Part shown: piece after piece, positions 1-7,273 of the stretch
Layout: every line of letters starts with the position of its first letter
Position numbering within the stretch: the first letter of the stretch is position 1
Source: Lautropia sp.
GTDB lineage: Bacteria; Pseudomonadota; Gammaproteobacteria; Burkholderiales; Burkholderiaceae_E
Direction: 5' to 3'
Length of the DNA: 64,000 nucleotides
Assembly: GCA_030532895.1 (NCBI GenBank)
Contig: JAUNKF010000004.1
Span: forward strand, 127,268-191,267
Translations under genes and position numbers: made by a program
Notes under the pieces: generated by a model
What the model saw: only the letters and a program-made list of their open reading frames with translations
Databases searched by the model: none
What the model was told of the DNA's origin: nothing

Positions 1-54
1 GACAAGGCCCGGACAAGGCTCGGCCAAGGCTTGGGCAAGCTGCCGGGCAAGGGG
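1..54. repeat. Tandem 11-bp degenerate repeat upstream of xsc
   Basis: About five head-to-tail units with consensus near GRCAAGGCTCG begin at positions 1, 12, 23, 34 and 46. The first three units are exactly 11 bp and the fourth is 12 bp. The period is close to one helical turn. Reading frame 1 is open to a TAA at 91, so this could also be the 3' end of a gene lying before the window. The array stops about 15 bp before the predicted xsc promoter. Confidence 0.5.
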
Positions 55-67
55 AAACCCCTGTTGC

Positions 68-97
68 TTGACAAGTGCCGAGTTCCTCCCTAAGAAT
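68..97 (+). promoter_or_regulatory. Predicted sigma70 promoter of xsc
   Basis: A perfect -35 hexamer TTGACA (68-73) is followed after 18 bp by AAGAAT (92-97), a four-of-six match to the -10 consensus. Transcription would start near 104, just before the inverted repeat at 113-132. The tauZ promoter has the same layout, which supports the call. Confidence 0.45.
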
Positions 98-112
98 AAG
101 GCCAAGTTCCAT

Positions 113-132
113 AAAACGAAACAAATCGTTTT
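113..132. promoter_or_regulatory. Inverted repeat, probable operator of xsc
   Basis: AAAACGA (113-119) and TCGTTTT (126-132) form a perfect 7-bp inverted repeat with a 6-bp spacer, just downstream of the predicted -10. The left arm with its spacer reads AAAACGAAACAA and recurs with one mismatch (AAAACGGAACAA) at 6129-6140 in front of tauZ. A T-run follows, so a weak hairpin is possible, but the recurrence favours a protein-binding site. Which regulator binds it is not known. Confidence 0.45.
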
Positions 133-171
133 GTTTTTTGATCTCATGCGAGGACGTTGAAGGAGATAAAG

Positions 172-1980
172 ATGGCAGAGGACAAGCGGCAAGTGGTTGA
201 AGGCGTCCAGAAGATGACGCCTTCCGAGGCTTTCGTCGAGACGATGGTGGCCAACGGTGTGAAGGACATGTTCGGCATCATGGGTTCGGCCTTCATGGAT
301 GCCATGGACATCTTTGCGCCAGCTGGCATCCGGCTGATCCCGGTGGTGCACGAGCAGGGCGCAGCCCACATGGCGGATGGCTATTCGCGCGTGAGCGGCC
401 GTCACGGTGTGGTCATCGGTCAGAACGGCCCCGGCATCAGCAACTGCGTCACCGCCATCGCGGCCGCTTACTGGGCACACAGCCCCGTGGTCATCGTCAC
501 GCCTGAAACCGGCACGAAGACGATGGGCCTTGGCGGCTTCCAGGAGTGCAACCAGCTGCCGATGTTCCAGGAGTTCACGAAGTACCAGGGCCACGTCACG
601 CACCCGGCCCGCATGGCCGAGTACACGGCCCGCTGCTTCGACCGCGCCATGTCCGAGATGGGGCCAACCCAGCTCAACATCCCGCGTGACTACTTCTATG
701 GCGAGATCGAGGCCGAAATTCCGAAGCCGATGCGCCTGGATCGCGGCCCCGGCGGTGAAGAGAGCCTGAACCAGGCGGCCGAGCTGCTGGCCCAGGCCAA
801 GTTCCCGGTCATCATCTCGGGTGGTGGCGTCGTCATGGCCGATGCGGTCGAGGAGTGCAAGGCGCTGGCCGAGCGGCTGGGGGCACCGGTGGTCAACAGC
901 TACCTGCACAACGACAGCTTCCCGGCCAGCCACCCACTGTGGTGCGGCCCGCTGGGCTACCAAGGCTCGAAGGCGGCGATGAAGCTGATCTCTCAGGCCG
1001 ACGTGGTCGTGGCGCTCGGTTCGCGTCTTGGCCCCTTCGGCACGCTGCCGCAGCACGGCATGGATTACTGGCCGAAGAACGCCAAGATCATCCAGATCGA
1101 TGCCGACAACAAGATGTTGGGTCTGGTGAAGAAGATCTCCGTGGGTATCTGCGGCGATGCAAAAGCGGCTGCCAAGGCGCTGAGCGAGCGCTTGCAGGGC
1201 AAGACGCTGGCTTGCGATGCCACCAAGGCCGAGCGCGCCGAGAAGATCAAGGCCGAGAAGGATGCCTGGGAGAAGGAGCTGGATGCCTGGACGCACGAGA
1301 AGGATCCGTTCTCGCTCGACATGATCGAAGAGCAGAAGGGCGAAAAGACCTTCAACGGCGGCGAATACCTGCATCCGCGTCAGGTGCTGCGCGAGCTGGA
1401 AAAAGCCATGCCGAAGGATGTGATGGTGTCCACCGACATCGGCAACATCAACTCGGTGGCCAACAGCTACCTGCGCTTCGAGCGGCCGCGCAGTTTCTTT
1501 GCGGCGATGAGCTTCGGCAACTGCGGTTATGCCTTCCCCACCATCATCGGTGCCAAGGTGGCCGCGCCAGATCGTCCGGCCATCTCCTACGCCGGTGACG
1601 GTGCCTGGGGCATGAGCTTTGGCGAAATTCTCACCTGCGTGCGTCACAATATCCCGGTCACGGCCGTGGTGTTCCACAACCGTCAGTGGGGTGCCGAGAA
1701 GAAGAACCAGGTTGATTTCTACAACCGTCGTTTCGTGGCAGGCGAGCTGGACAGCCCGAGTTTTGCCGGCATCGCGAAGGCGATGGGTGCCGAAGGCATC
1801 GTGGTCGACAAGCTGGAAGACGTCGGCCCGGCGCTGAAGAAGGCCATCGACATGCAGATGAACCAGGGCAAGACATGCGTGCTTGAAATCATGTGCACCC
1901 GCGAGCTGGGCGACCCGTTCCGCCGCGACGCACTGTCGAAGCCGGTGCGCTTCCTCGACAAGTACAAGGACTATGTCTGA
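172..1980 (+). CDS. xsc: Sulfoacetaldehyde acetyltransferase
   Basis: This is a ThDP-dependent cytosolic enzyme that converts sulfoacetaldehyde plus phosphate to sulfite and acetyl phosphate, the desulfonation step of taurine breakdown. The 602-residue product has the acetolactate-synthase-like three-domain layout. It starts with the PYR domain (FGIMGSAFMDAMDIF; HEQGAAHMADGYSR with the ThDP-activating Glu), has a middle domain, and ends with a PP domain containing a GDGAWG motif near residue 470 and the metal-binding Asn further on. The ATG at 172 is chosen over an in-frame TTG at 157 because AGGAG lies at 161-165. The gene is separated from pta by a terminator. Length and the whole N-terminal region match the Xsc family, and the pta, tauZ, tauXY and tauKLM neighbours confirm the role. 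Confidence 0.96.
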   Translation: MAEDKRQVVEGVQKMTPSEAFVETMVANGVKDMFGIMGSAFMDAMDIFAPAGIRLIPVVHEQGAAHMADGYSRVSGRHGVVIGQNGPGISNCVTAIAAAYWAHSPVVIVTPETGTKTMGLGGFQECNQLPMFQEFTKYQGHVTHPARMAEYTARCFDRAMSEMGPTQLNIPRDYFYGEIEAEIPKPMRLDRGPGGEESLNQAAELLAQAKFPVIISGGGVVMADAVEECKALAERLGAPVVNSYLHNDSFPASHPLWCGPLGYQGSKAAMKLISQADVVVALGSRLGPFGTLPQHGMDYWPKNAKIIQIDADNKMLGLVKKISVGICGDAKAAAKALSERLQGKTLACDATKAERAEKIKAEKDAWEKELDAWTHEKDPFSLDMIEEQKGEKTFNGGEYLHPRQVLRELEKAMPKDVMVSTDIGNINSVANSYLRFERPRSFFAAMSFGNCGYAFPTIIGAKVAAPDRPAISYAGDGAWGMSFGEILTCVRHNIPVTAVVFHNRQWGAEKKNQVDFYNRRFVAGELDSPSFAGIAKAMGAEGIVVDKLEDVGPALKKAIDMQMNQGKTCVLEIMCTRELGDPFRRDALSKPVRFLDKYKDYV

Positions 1981-2070
1981 TCCTTGGCTCAGTGCTTGAT
2001 GGGCAAGTGCCTGCATGATCGGTTCTGATTCATGCCGGCGCTTGCGCCAGGTTCTGATGCAAATAGGCAG

Positions 2071-2114
2071 AGGCCCGTTGCTACCTTCCCAAGGTGCGCG
2101 GGCCTTTGTCTTTT
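2071..2114 (+). terminator. Rho-independent terminator between xsc and pta
   Basis: AGGCCCG (2071-2077) pairs with CGGGCCT (2099-2105). An inner stem ACCTT/AAGGT (2083-2087 and 2091-2095) sits inside it, and a T-rich tract TTTGTCTTTT follows. The hairpin lies between xsc and pta, so pta probably depends on read-through or its own promoter. Confidence 0.75.
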
Positions 2115-2166
2115 GCGCTGGATAAAATAAGGCGATGAACCTCAAGATTTTTGGGATGACACACTC

Positions 2167-3198
2167 ATGACCACGTCCGTTTCTCCTGCTGCTGTATCTG
2201 ATCTGCCGCCGCTGTTGCAGGCGATTTTCAAGCGGGCTGCTGCGCAGCCGAAAAACATCGTGCTGTGCGAGGGGGATGATCCTCGGGTGCTGGGAGCAGG
2301 CGTTGAGGCGCACCAGCTGGGCATTGCCCGGATCACGGTGGTGGGGGCGGAGGCTGCCGTGCGTCAGTGCGCCGAGCAGGAGGGCTTGTCTTTGGCGGGC
2401 ATCGAGCTGATCGACCCGGCCACGCACGCCGACACGGCAGCGCTCACGCAGCGGCTGGTGGAGCGGCGGCAACATAAAGGGATGACGCCTGAGAAAGCTG
2501 CCGTTGAAATCCAGAAGCCGCTCGTCTTTGCCAACATGCTGCTGGCCGAAGGCAAGGTGGATGGCTCGGTGGCGGGGGCCGTCCACACCACGGCCGATGT
2601 GGTGCGCACGGCGATCCAGCTGGTGGGCACGGCAGAAGGCTCGTCGCTCGTGTCGAGTTTTTTCCTGATGGTGCTCGACAAGCCGCATCATCCGGTGCAG
2701 GGCGGCATGATCTTCACCGATTGCGGGCTGGTGATCGACCCGACGGCCGAAGAGCTGTCGCAGATTGCAAAAGCGGCGTCGGTGAGTGCTGCGCAGCTGT
2801 TGGGCGATGAGGCTCGTGTGGCGATGCTCTCTTTCTCGACGGCGGGCAGCGGTGGCAAGAACCCGATGGTGGAAAAGGTGCAGCAGGCGACCCGTCTGCT
2901 GAAAGCGGCAGCGCCCGAGCTGAAGGTGGATGGTGAGTTGCAGCTGGATGCGGCGCTGGTGCCCTCGATTGCCACGCGCAAGCTGCCGGATTCCCAATTG
3001 AAGGGGCAAGCCAATGTGCTGGTGTTCCCTGACCTGAACGCCGGAAACATTGGCTACAAGCTGGCCGAGCGCATCGGTGGCGTGCGAGCCGTGGGGCCGC
3101 TGTTGCAGGGGTTGGCCCGGCCGGCCAATGATCTGTCGCGCGGTGCGGCCAAGGCCGATATCGTGAATACGATTGCGGTGACGGCCTTGCAGGCTTGA
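2167..3198 (+). CDS. pta: Phosphate acetyltransferase
   Basis: The 343-residue product is a short-form Pta containing only the phosphotransacetylase catalytic domain and lacking the N-terminal DRTGG/P-loop region of long forms. It converts acetyl phosphate, here supplied by Xsc, to acetyl-CoA. Family features include NIVLCEGDDPRVL near the N-terminus, the central KPLVFANMLLAEGKVDGSVAGA-type segment around residues 118-138, and FPDLNAGNIGYKLAER near residue 290. The reading frame ends 2 bp before the convergent cobT-like gene. The pairing with xsc is the classical one for taurine and sulfonate dissimilation. Confidence 0.95.
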   Translation: MTTSVSPAAVSDLPPLLQAIFKRAAAQPKNIVLCEGDDPRVLGAGVEAHQLGIARITVVGAEAAVRQCAEQEGLSLAGIELIDPATHADTAALTQRLVERRQHKGMTPEKAAVEIQKPLVFANMLLAEGKVDGSVAGAVHTTADVVRTAIQLVGTAEGSSLVSSFFLMVLDKPHHPVQGGMIFTDCGLVIDPTAEELSQIAKAASVSAAQLLGDEARVAMLSFSTAGSGGKNPMVEKVQQATRLLKAAAPELKVDGELQLDAALVPSIATRKLPDSQLKGQANVLVFPDLNAGNIGYKLAERIGGVRAVGPLLQGLARPANDLSRGAAKADIVNTIAVTALQA

Positions 3199-3200
3199 GT

Positions 3201-4976
3201 TCAGCGTCCGCGTGGGCGCGCCAGCCGTGACAGCAGCGCCTGAAAGGTGGCGGTGTGAAGGAGCTTGTCGGGTTCGATGGCCAGGTGCTGCGTATAGAAG
3301 GGGGAGAGGTCAAGTCCCAGGCCCAGGCCCAGCACCTGGATGCCGTTTTGCTGGGCCTGCTGCACGGTGGCCTTGAGGTGATTGTCCAGATAGTAGGGAT
3401 CGTGGCTTTGCTGGGTGGCGGCCTCCATCGGGCAGCCATCCGAGATCACCATCAGGATGGGGCGGCTGACCTGACGGGCGAGCAGGCGTTCGCTGGCCCA
3501 GCTCACCGCTTCCCCATCCAGCCCTTCCCGGTACAAGTCCTGCTTCAGCAGGCTGGCAAAGGCCGGGCGTGCCCGCTGCCAGCGCTGATCGAAGGGCTTG
3601 AAAACCAGGTGCTGGCGTTCCGCAAGCCGGCCGGGCCAAGGCGGTTGGCCTTCACGCATCCATTGGGCACGGGCCTTGCCGCCATGCCAGGAGGCGGTGG
3701 TGAAGCCCAGCACTTCAAAGGGAATCTGCGCCATGCCGGTGATGCGTGCCCAGAGTTCAACAAACAGGGCCAATGATTCGGCGTGTGCCTTCATCGAACC
3801 GGAACAATCGATCAGCAGGCTGATGGCGCCGTCCGGTCGGGGCGGAAAGGCCTCCTGCTTGAAGAGACGCCGCTCCAGGGGCGAGGTGACGAGGCGGGTG
3901 AGCTGGCGCCCGTCGAGCCGGCCGCTTTCCTGCTGGAACGCCCAGTCGGCCTGCACGGGGCGCGAGAGCAGGGCGCCCAATTGGCGTGCCAGACGACCTA
4001 CCGGGGCGGACAGACTGTGCAGGCGTTGGTCGAGATGCGTTCGGTACTCGTCGAGCAGTGCAGCGCGTACCCGTGAGGCCGCTGATAATTCCTGATCGAA
4101 CTGTTTGGTGAAAATGCGGTAGCGCCCCTGTTGCGCCTCCCAGCTGCGGCTCTCGCCGGTGGCTGCCACCGGCAAGGCGGTGTCCACGCTCGGGTCATCG
4201 TCCAGCCACAGGAAGAAGGTGTAGTGGCGCGGCGGGCTGCGGTCGGCCGGAAATCGCTGGGCTTCGGCCTGGGCGTCATGGATCAGGTCGGCCACGGTTT
4301 GCGCGAGCCGGGCCGAAGCTGGCGAGAACAGGGCCGGTTGAAGGCGATGGCGCGACATCTGGTAGAGGTCGTCGCCGAGGATCGGGTGCAGGCCCGCGCG
4401 TGTGGCCTCCATCGTGTCGATGACGGCTTCGAGCGAGGGCTGCCGGTTCAGACGTGACCACACCATCTGGCTCACGCTGAAGAGCAGAAGGCCCAGGTGG
4501 GATTCGATCAGCGGAGACTCGTGATAGGCAATGGTCCAGTGCTCGAAATGCTGGTGCAGGTTGTGCTTCAGACCGGGCCAGGTGTCGGGGGCGAGCGATT
4601 CCACGCGCAGTTGCTCGAACCATTCGTAGAGCGTGCGGGCCAGCGTGGCGCTGGGCGCATGGGCTTCATGGATGGCGGGGCTACTGAAGCGCTGGCGCAA
4701 GCCCAGGCCGTCGGCAACGGCCCGGTAGGTGGCCAGGCCGTGGTAGCCGTCGGTGCGCAGGTGAGGGGCTGTCCAGGGCAGCGGGGTGCCATCGGCCCGC
4801 CGGGCATGGCGTCCGCGAAAGCTGAGCTGGCCATCGCGGCTGATGGCGCGCAGGACGGCGGCCGTCAGCCCTTCCAGTTGCTGCTGTCGGTGGGCACGGC
4901 GCTGGGGCGACGAGGCCAGGTCTGCGGCCAGGGCGGCATCGGCCCAGGGCAAGGGGGGCGTGGCGCGTGTGGACAT
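3201..4976 (-). CDS. CobT-like VWA-domain protein
   Basis: The 591-residue protein resembles the CobT subunit of aerobic cobaltochelatase, with a long alpha-helical N-terminal region and a C-terminal von Willebrand A domain. The VWA domain begins at LLIDCSGSMKAH, which carries the DxSxS metal-coordination (MIDAS) motif, and contains the conserved LMVISDGCP segment. It lies directly downstream of the CobS-like AAA+ gene (46 bp gap) on the same strand, the usual pairing. No CobN chelatase subunit is visible in the window, so cobalt insertion into cobyrinate is not established. Such MoxR/VWA pairs can also act as metal-insertion or enzyme-activation chaperones. The gene converges on pta with a 2-bp gap. 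Confidence 0.8.
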   Translation of the reverse strand: MSTRATPPLPWADAALAADLASSPQRRAHRQQQLEGLTAAVLRAISRDGQLSFRGRHARRADGTPLPWTAPHLRTDGYHGLATYRAVADGLGLRQRFSSPAIHEAHAPSATLARTLYEWFEQLRVESLAPDTWPGLKHNLHQHFEHWTIAYHESPLIESHLGLLLFSVSQMVWSRLNRQPSLEAVIDTMEATRAGLHPILGDDLYQMSRHRLQPALFSPASARLAQTVADLIHDAQAEAQRFPADRSPPRHYTFFLWLDDDPSVDTALPVAATGESRSWEAQQGRYRIFTKQFDQELSAASRVRAALLDEYRTHLDQRLHSLSAPVGRLARQLGALLSRPVQADWAFQQESGRLDGRQLTRLVTSPLERRLFKQEAFPPRPDGAISLLIDCSGSMKAHAESLALFVELWARITGMAQIPFEVLGFTTASWHGGKARAQWMREGQPPWPGRLAERQHLVFKPFDQRWQRARPAFASLLKQDLYREGLDGEAVSWASERLLARQVSRPILMVISDGCPMEAATQQSHDPYYLDNHLKATVQQAQQNGIQVLGLGLGLDLSPFYTQHLAIEPDKLLHTATFQALLSRLARPRGR

Positions 4977-5022
4977 GGGCGGGTCTCTCAGGGCGCGGGG
5001 ACGAACACGTTCATGGCACGCG

Positions 5023-6030
5023 CTAGGCGCTGCCAGGGGGCAACGGGGCTGCCAGCGGGTCGTGCGCGAAGGATTCCGCCAGTTCGGTGTCGAAGCATCG
5101 CTGATAGTATTCGGCCACCACCGGGCGTTCTTCGGTTTCGCACTTGTTCAGAAAGCTGTAGCGGAAGGCATCGGCGGGATCGGGGAAGAAAGCCAGGTTT
5201 TCGGCCCAGGTCAGCACGGTGCGGGGCGACATCAGCGTCGAAAGATCGCCGTGGGCAAAGCCTTGCCGAGTGAGGTTGGCCATGGCCACCATCTGCCGGG
5301 CGAGGGTTTCGCCAGCTGCATCCTGCAAGCGTGGGGCGTGGGCGCGGATGATCGAGACCTCGACATCGGCTGGCAGGTAGTTGAGCTGGGCGACGAGGTT
5401 CCAGCGGTCGAGTTGCGCATGGTTGAGCCGCTGCACGCCGTGATACAGGCCCAGGCTGTTGCCCTGGCCCACGGTGTTGGCGGTGGCAAAGAGCCGGAAA
5501 GCCGGGTGAGGGTCGATCACGCGGTTCTGTTCGAGCAGGGTGAATTGCCCATCCTTTTCCAGCAGGCGCTGGATGACGAACATCACGTCCGGCCGGCCGG
5601 CATCGTATTCATCGAAGAGCAGCGCGATGGGGCGTTGCAGCGCCCACGGGATGATGCCTTCCTGGAAGGTGGTGATCTGTTGCCCGTCCTCGATCACGAT
5701 GGCATCCTTGCCGACCAGATCGAGGCGGCTGATGTGACCATCGAGATTGACGCGCATGCAGGGCCAGTTGAGTCGGGCGGCCACCTGTTCGACGTGCGTG
5801 GATTTGCCGGTGCCGTGCAGTCCCTGGATCAGCACGCGCCGGTTGTGCTGAAAACCGGCGAGCAGCGCCAGCGTGACGGCCGGGTCGAAGTGATAGCGTT
5901 CGTCCACGGCCGGGGTGAGGGGGGAGGGTTCGGCAAAGGCGTCCACCCATAGATCGCTGTCCAGCCCGAAGGCATCACGGACGGCGATGCGGTGCATGGG
6001 CATTGGGGAATCATGCGGGTCGAACGACAT
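5023..6030 (-). CDS. CobS-like AAA+ ATPase
   Basis: The 335-residue cytosolic ATPase belongs to the CobS/MoxR group. It has a Walker A motif in IQGLHGTGKSTH, a Walker B segment IALLFDEYDAG, and the sensor region LFATANTVGQGN. CobS normally forms a hexameric ring with CobT that powers magnesium or cobalt chelatase-type reactions. The open frame extends upstream to 6192, but the ATG at 6030 is preceded by AAGGAGACACC and gives the family N-terminus, so it is preferred. It is transcribed divergently from tauZ. Whether the substrate is a corrin or another enzyme is unknown. Confidence 0.82.
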   Translation of the reverse strand: MSFDPHDSPMPMHRIAVRDAFGLDSDLWVDAFAEPSPLTPAVDERYHFDPAVTLALLAGFQHNRRVLIQGLHGTGKSTHVEQVAARLNWPCMRVNLDGHISRLDLVGKDAIVIEDGQQITTFQEGIIPWALQRPIALLFDEYDAGRPDVMFVIQRLLEKDGQFTLLEQNRVIDPHPAFRLFATANTVGQGNSLGLYHGVQRLNHAQLDRWNLVAQLNYLPADVEVSIIRAHAPRLQDAAGETLARQMVAMANLTRQGFAHGDLSTLMSPRTVLTWAENLAFFPDPADAFRYSFLNKCETEERPVVAEYYQRCFDTELAESFAHDPLAAPLPPGSA

Positions 6031-6092
6031 GGTGTCTCCTTCACGAGAGGCGGCGGATGTTTGGCCGAGGGCTATTCCTGATTCTGTCGATG

Positions 6093-6120
6093 TTGACAGA
6101 CAGGGCATATCAAATAGAAT
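6093..6120 (+). promoter_or_regulatory. Predicted sigma70 promoter of tauZ
   Basis: TTGACA (6093-6098), a 16-bp spacer and TAGAAT (6115-6120) make a near-consensus promoter 80 bp upstream of the tauZ start. The predicted start point near 6127 falls at the edge of the inverted repeat at 6129-6153. Confidence 0.55.
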
Positions 6121-6128
6121 TTTATCAA

Positions 6129-6153
6129 AAAACGGAACAAGACATTCCGTTTT
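6129..6153. promoter_or_regulatory. Inverted repeat, probable operator of tauZ
   Basis: AAAACGGAA (6129-6137) and TTCCGTTTT (6145-6153) form a perfect 9-bp inverted repeat with a 7-bp spacer. The 12 bases AAAACGGAACAA match the xsc site (AAAACGAAACAA, 113-124) at 11 positions. Both lie just downstream of a TTGACA promoter, so a repressor acting at the start site is the simplest reading. It may also affect the divergent cobS-like gene. Confidence 0.5.
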
Positions 6154-6200
6154 CTGTTCTTGACAGCATTCTTGACCGCACTTTCGGGGCACCTCTCACC

Positions 6201-7244
6201 ATGTCATCCAATCCCCAACCCAATGCCGCACCGGGGCCGCTGAAGGCGGTCGGCGAGCTGTTGCCCGGTTTCATGCTGGCCGCCATCATCGCCTTGTCGG
6301 CCAGTTTCGTCTCCAACCAGTATGGCGGCCCCAAGTTTTTGTATGCCTTGCTGATCGGGGTGGCTTTTCATTTTCTGTCGGACAATGATCGCTGCAAGGC
6401 GGGTATCGAGTTTTCGGCAAAGAAGCTGGTGCGCTTCGGCGTGACGCTCCTGGGTGCGAAGATCGTGCTGGCCGATGTGTCGGCGCTCGGGTTCTGGGGC
6501 ATTCTGGGTCTGGCGGGGGCGGTCGTGTTCACGATCGGTTTTGGCCTGATGATGGCACGGGTGCTGAAGGTCTCGCCGATGTTCGGCGTGCTCTCGGGCG
6601 GTGCCACCGGCATCTGCGGCATTTCGGCGGCGATGGCCATTTCGTCCACCATGCCGCAAAACGCCGATAATGAGCGCTACACGCTGATGACGGCCATTGG
6701 GGTGGCCACGCTCTCGACGGTGGCGATGATCCTTTATCCGCTGTGGGTGAGCTGGCTCGACATGTCGGTGCCTGAGGCCGGGTTGTTCCTGGGCGGGGCC
6801 ATTCACGATGTGGCGCAGGTGGTGGGGGCGGGCAACATCATTTCGCCCGAAGTGGCCAAGTCGGCTTCCCTTGCCAAAATGTTCCGGGTGGCCATGCTGG
6901 TGCCGGTGGTGCTGGTGATGGCGATGGTGTTCCGGCAAGCCGTGATGGAATCGGCGGCGGCTGGCGGGAAGGTTGCCAAGCGCCCGACGATCCTGCCGTT
7001 CTTCCTCGTGATGTTCATCGTGCTGGTGATCGTCAACAGCCTGGGCTGGGTGCCGGCGGTGGCACAGAAGGTGGCGAGCGACCTGTCGGCCTGGGCTTTG
7101 GTGATCTCGATCTCCGCCCTGGGCGTGAAAACATCCTTCGGCAAGATTGCCGAGCTGGGCTGGCGGCCGATCGTGCTGCTGGTGAGCGAAACCTTGTTCG
7201 TGGCGGTGTTCATGACGCTGGTGGTGCTGGCCATGCGAGCCTGA
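6201..7244 (+). CDS. tauZ: TauZ/YeiH-family sulfite or sulfate exporter
   Basis: The 347-residue integral membrane protein belongs to the YeiH (UPF0324, COG2855) family, with about ten hydrophobic segments. Family hallmarks are the conserved LVRFGVTLLGAKI segment, GGATGICGISAAMAIS, and GGAIHDVAQVVGAG. In taurine-degrading bacteria this family member is proposed to export the sulfite (or sulfate) released by Xsc. The start at 6201 gives the short MSSNPQPN N-terminus. The open frame upstream (from 6003) overlaps the promoter and operator and is not favoured. It lies 29 bp upstream of tauR on the same strand. The family assignment is firm, while the transported ion is inferred from context. Confidence 0.88.
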   Translation: MSSNPQPNAAPGPLKAVGELLPGFMLAAIIALSASFVSNQYGGPKFLYALLIGVAFHFLSDNDRCKAGIEFSAKKLVRFGVTLLGAKIVLADVSALGFWGILGLAGAVVFTIGFGLMMARVLKVSPMFGVLSGGATGICGISAAMAISSTMPQNADNERYTLMTAIGVATLSTVAMILYPLWVSWLDMSVPEAGLFLGGAIHDVAQVVGAGNIISPEVAKSASLAKMFRVAMLVPVVLVMAMVFRQAVMESAAAGGKVAKRPTILPFFLVMFIVLVIVNSLGWVPAVAQKVASDLSAWALVISISALGVKTSFGKIAELGWRPIVLLVSETLFVAVFMTLVVLAMRA

Positions 7245-7273
7245 TCGCTGCGGCGTCGTGCGGGAGGTGGTGA

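Noticed and set aside
113..140. Hairpin followed by T-run as a terminator upstream of xsc
   Set aside because: The stem is AT-rich and weak, and the same inverted repeat occurs upstream of tauZ, so an operator is more likely.
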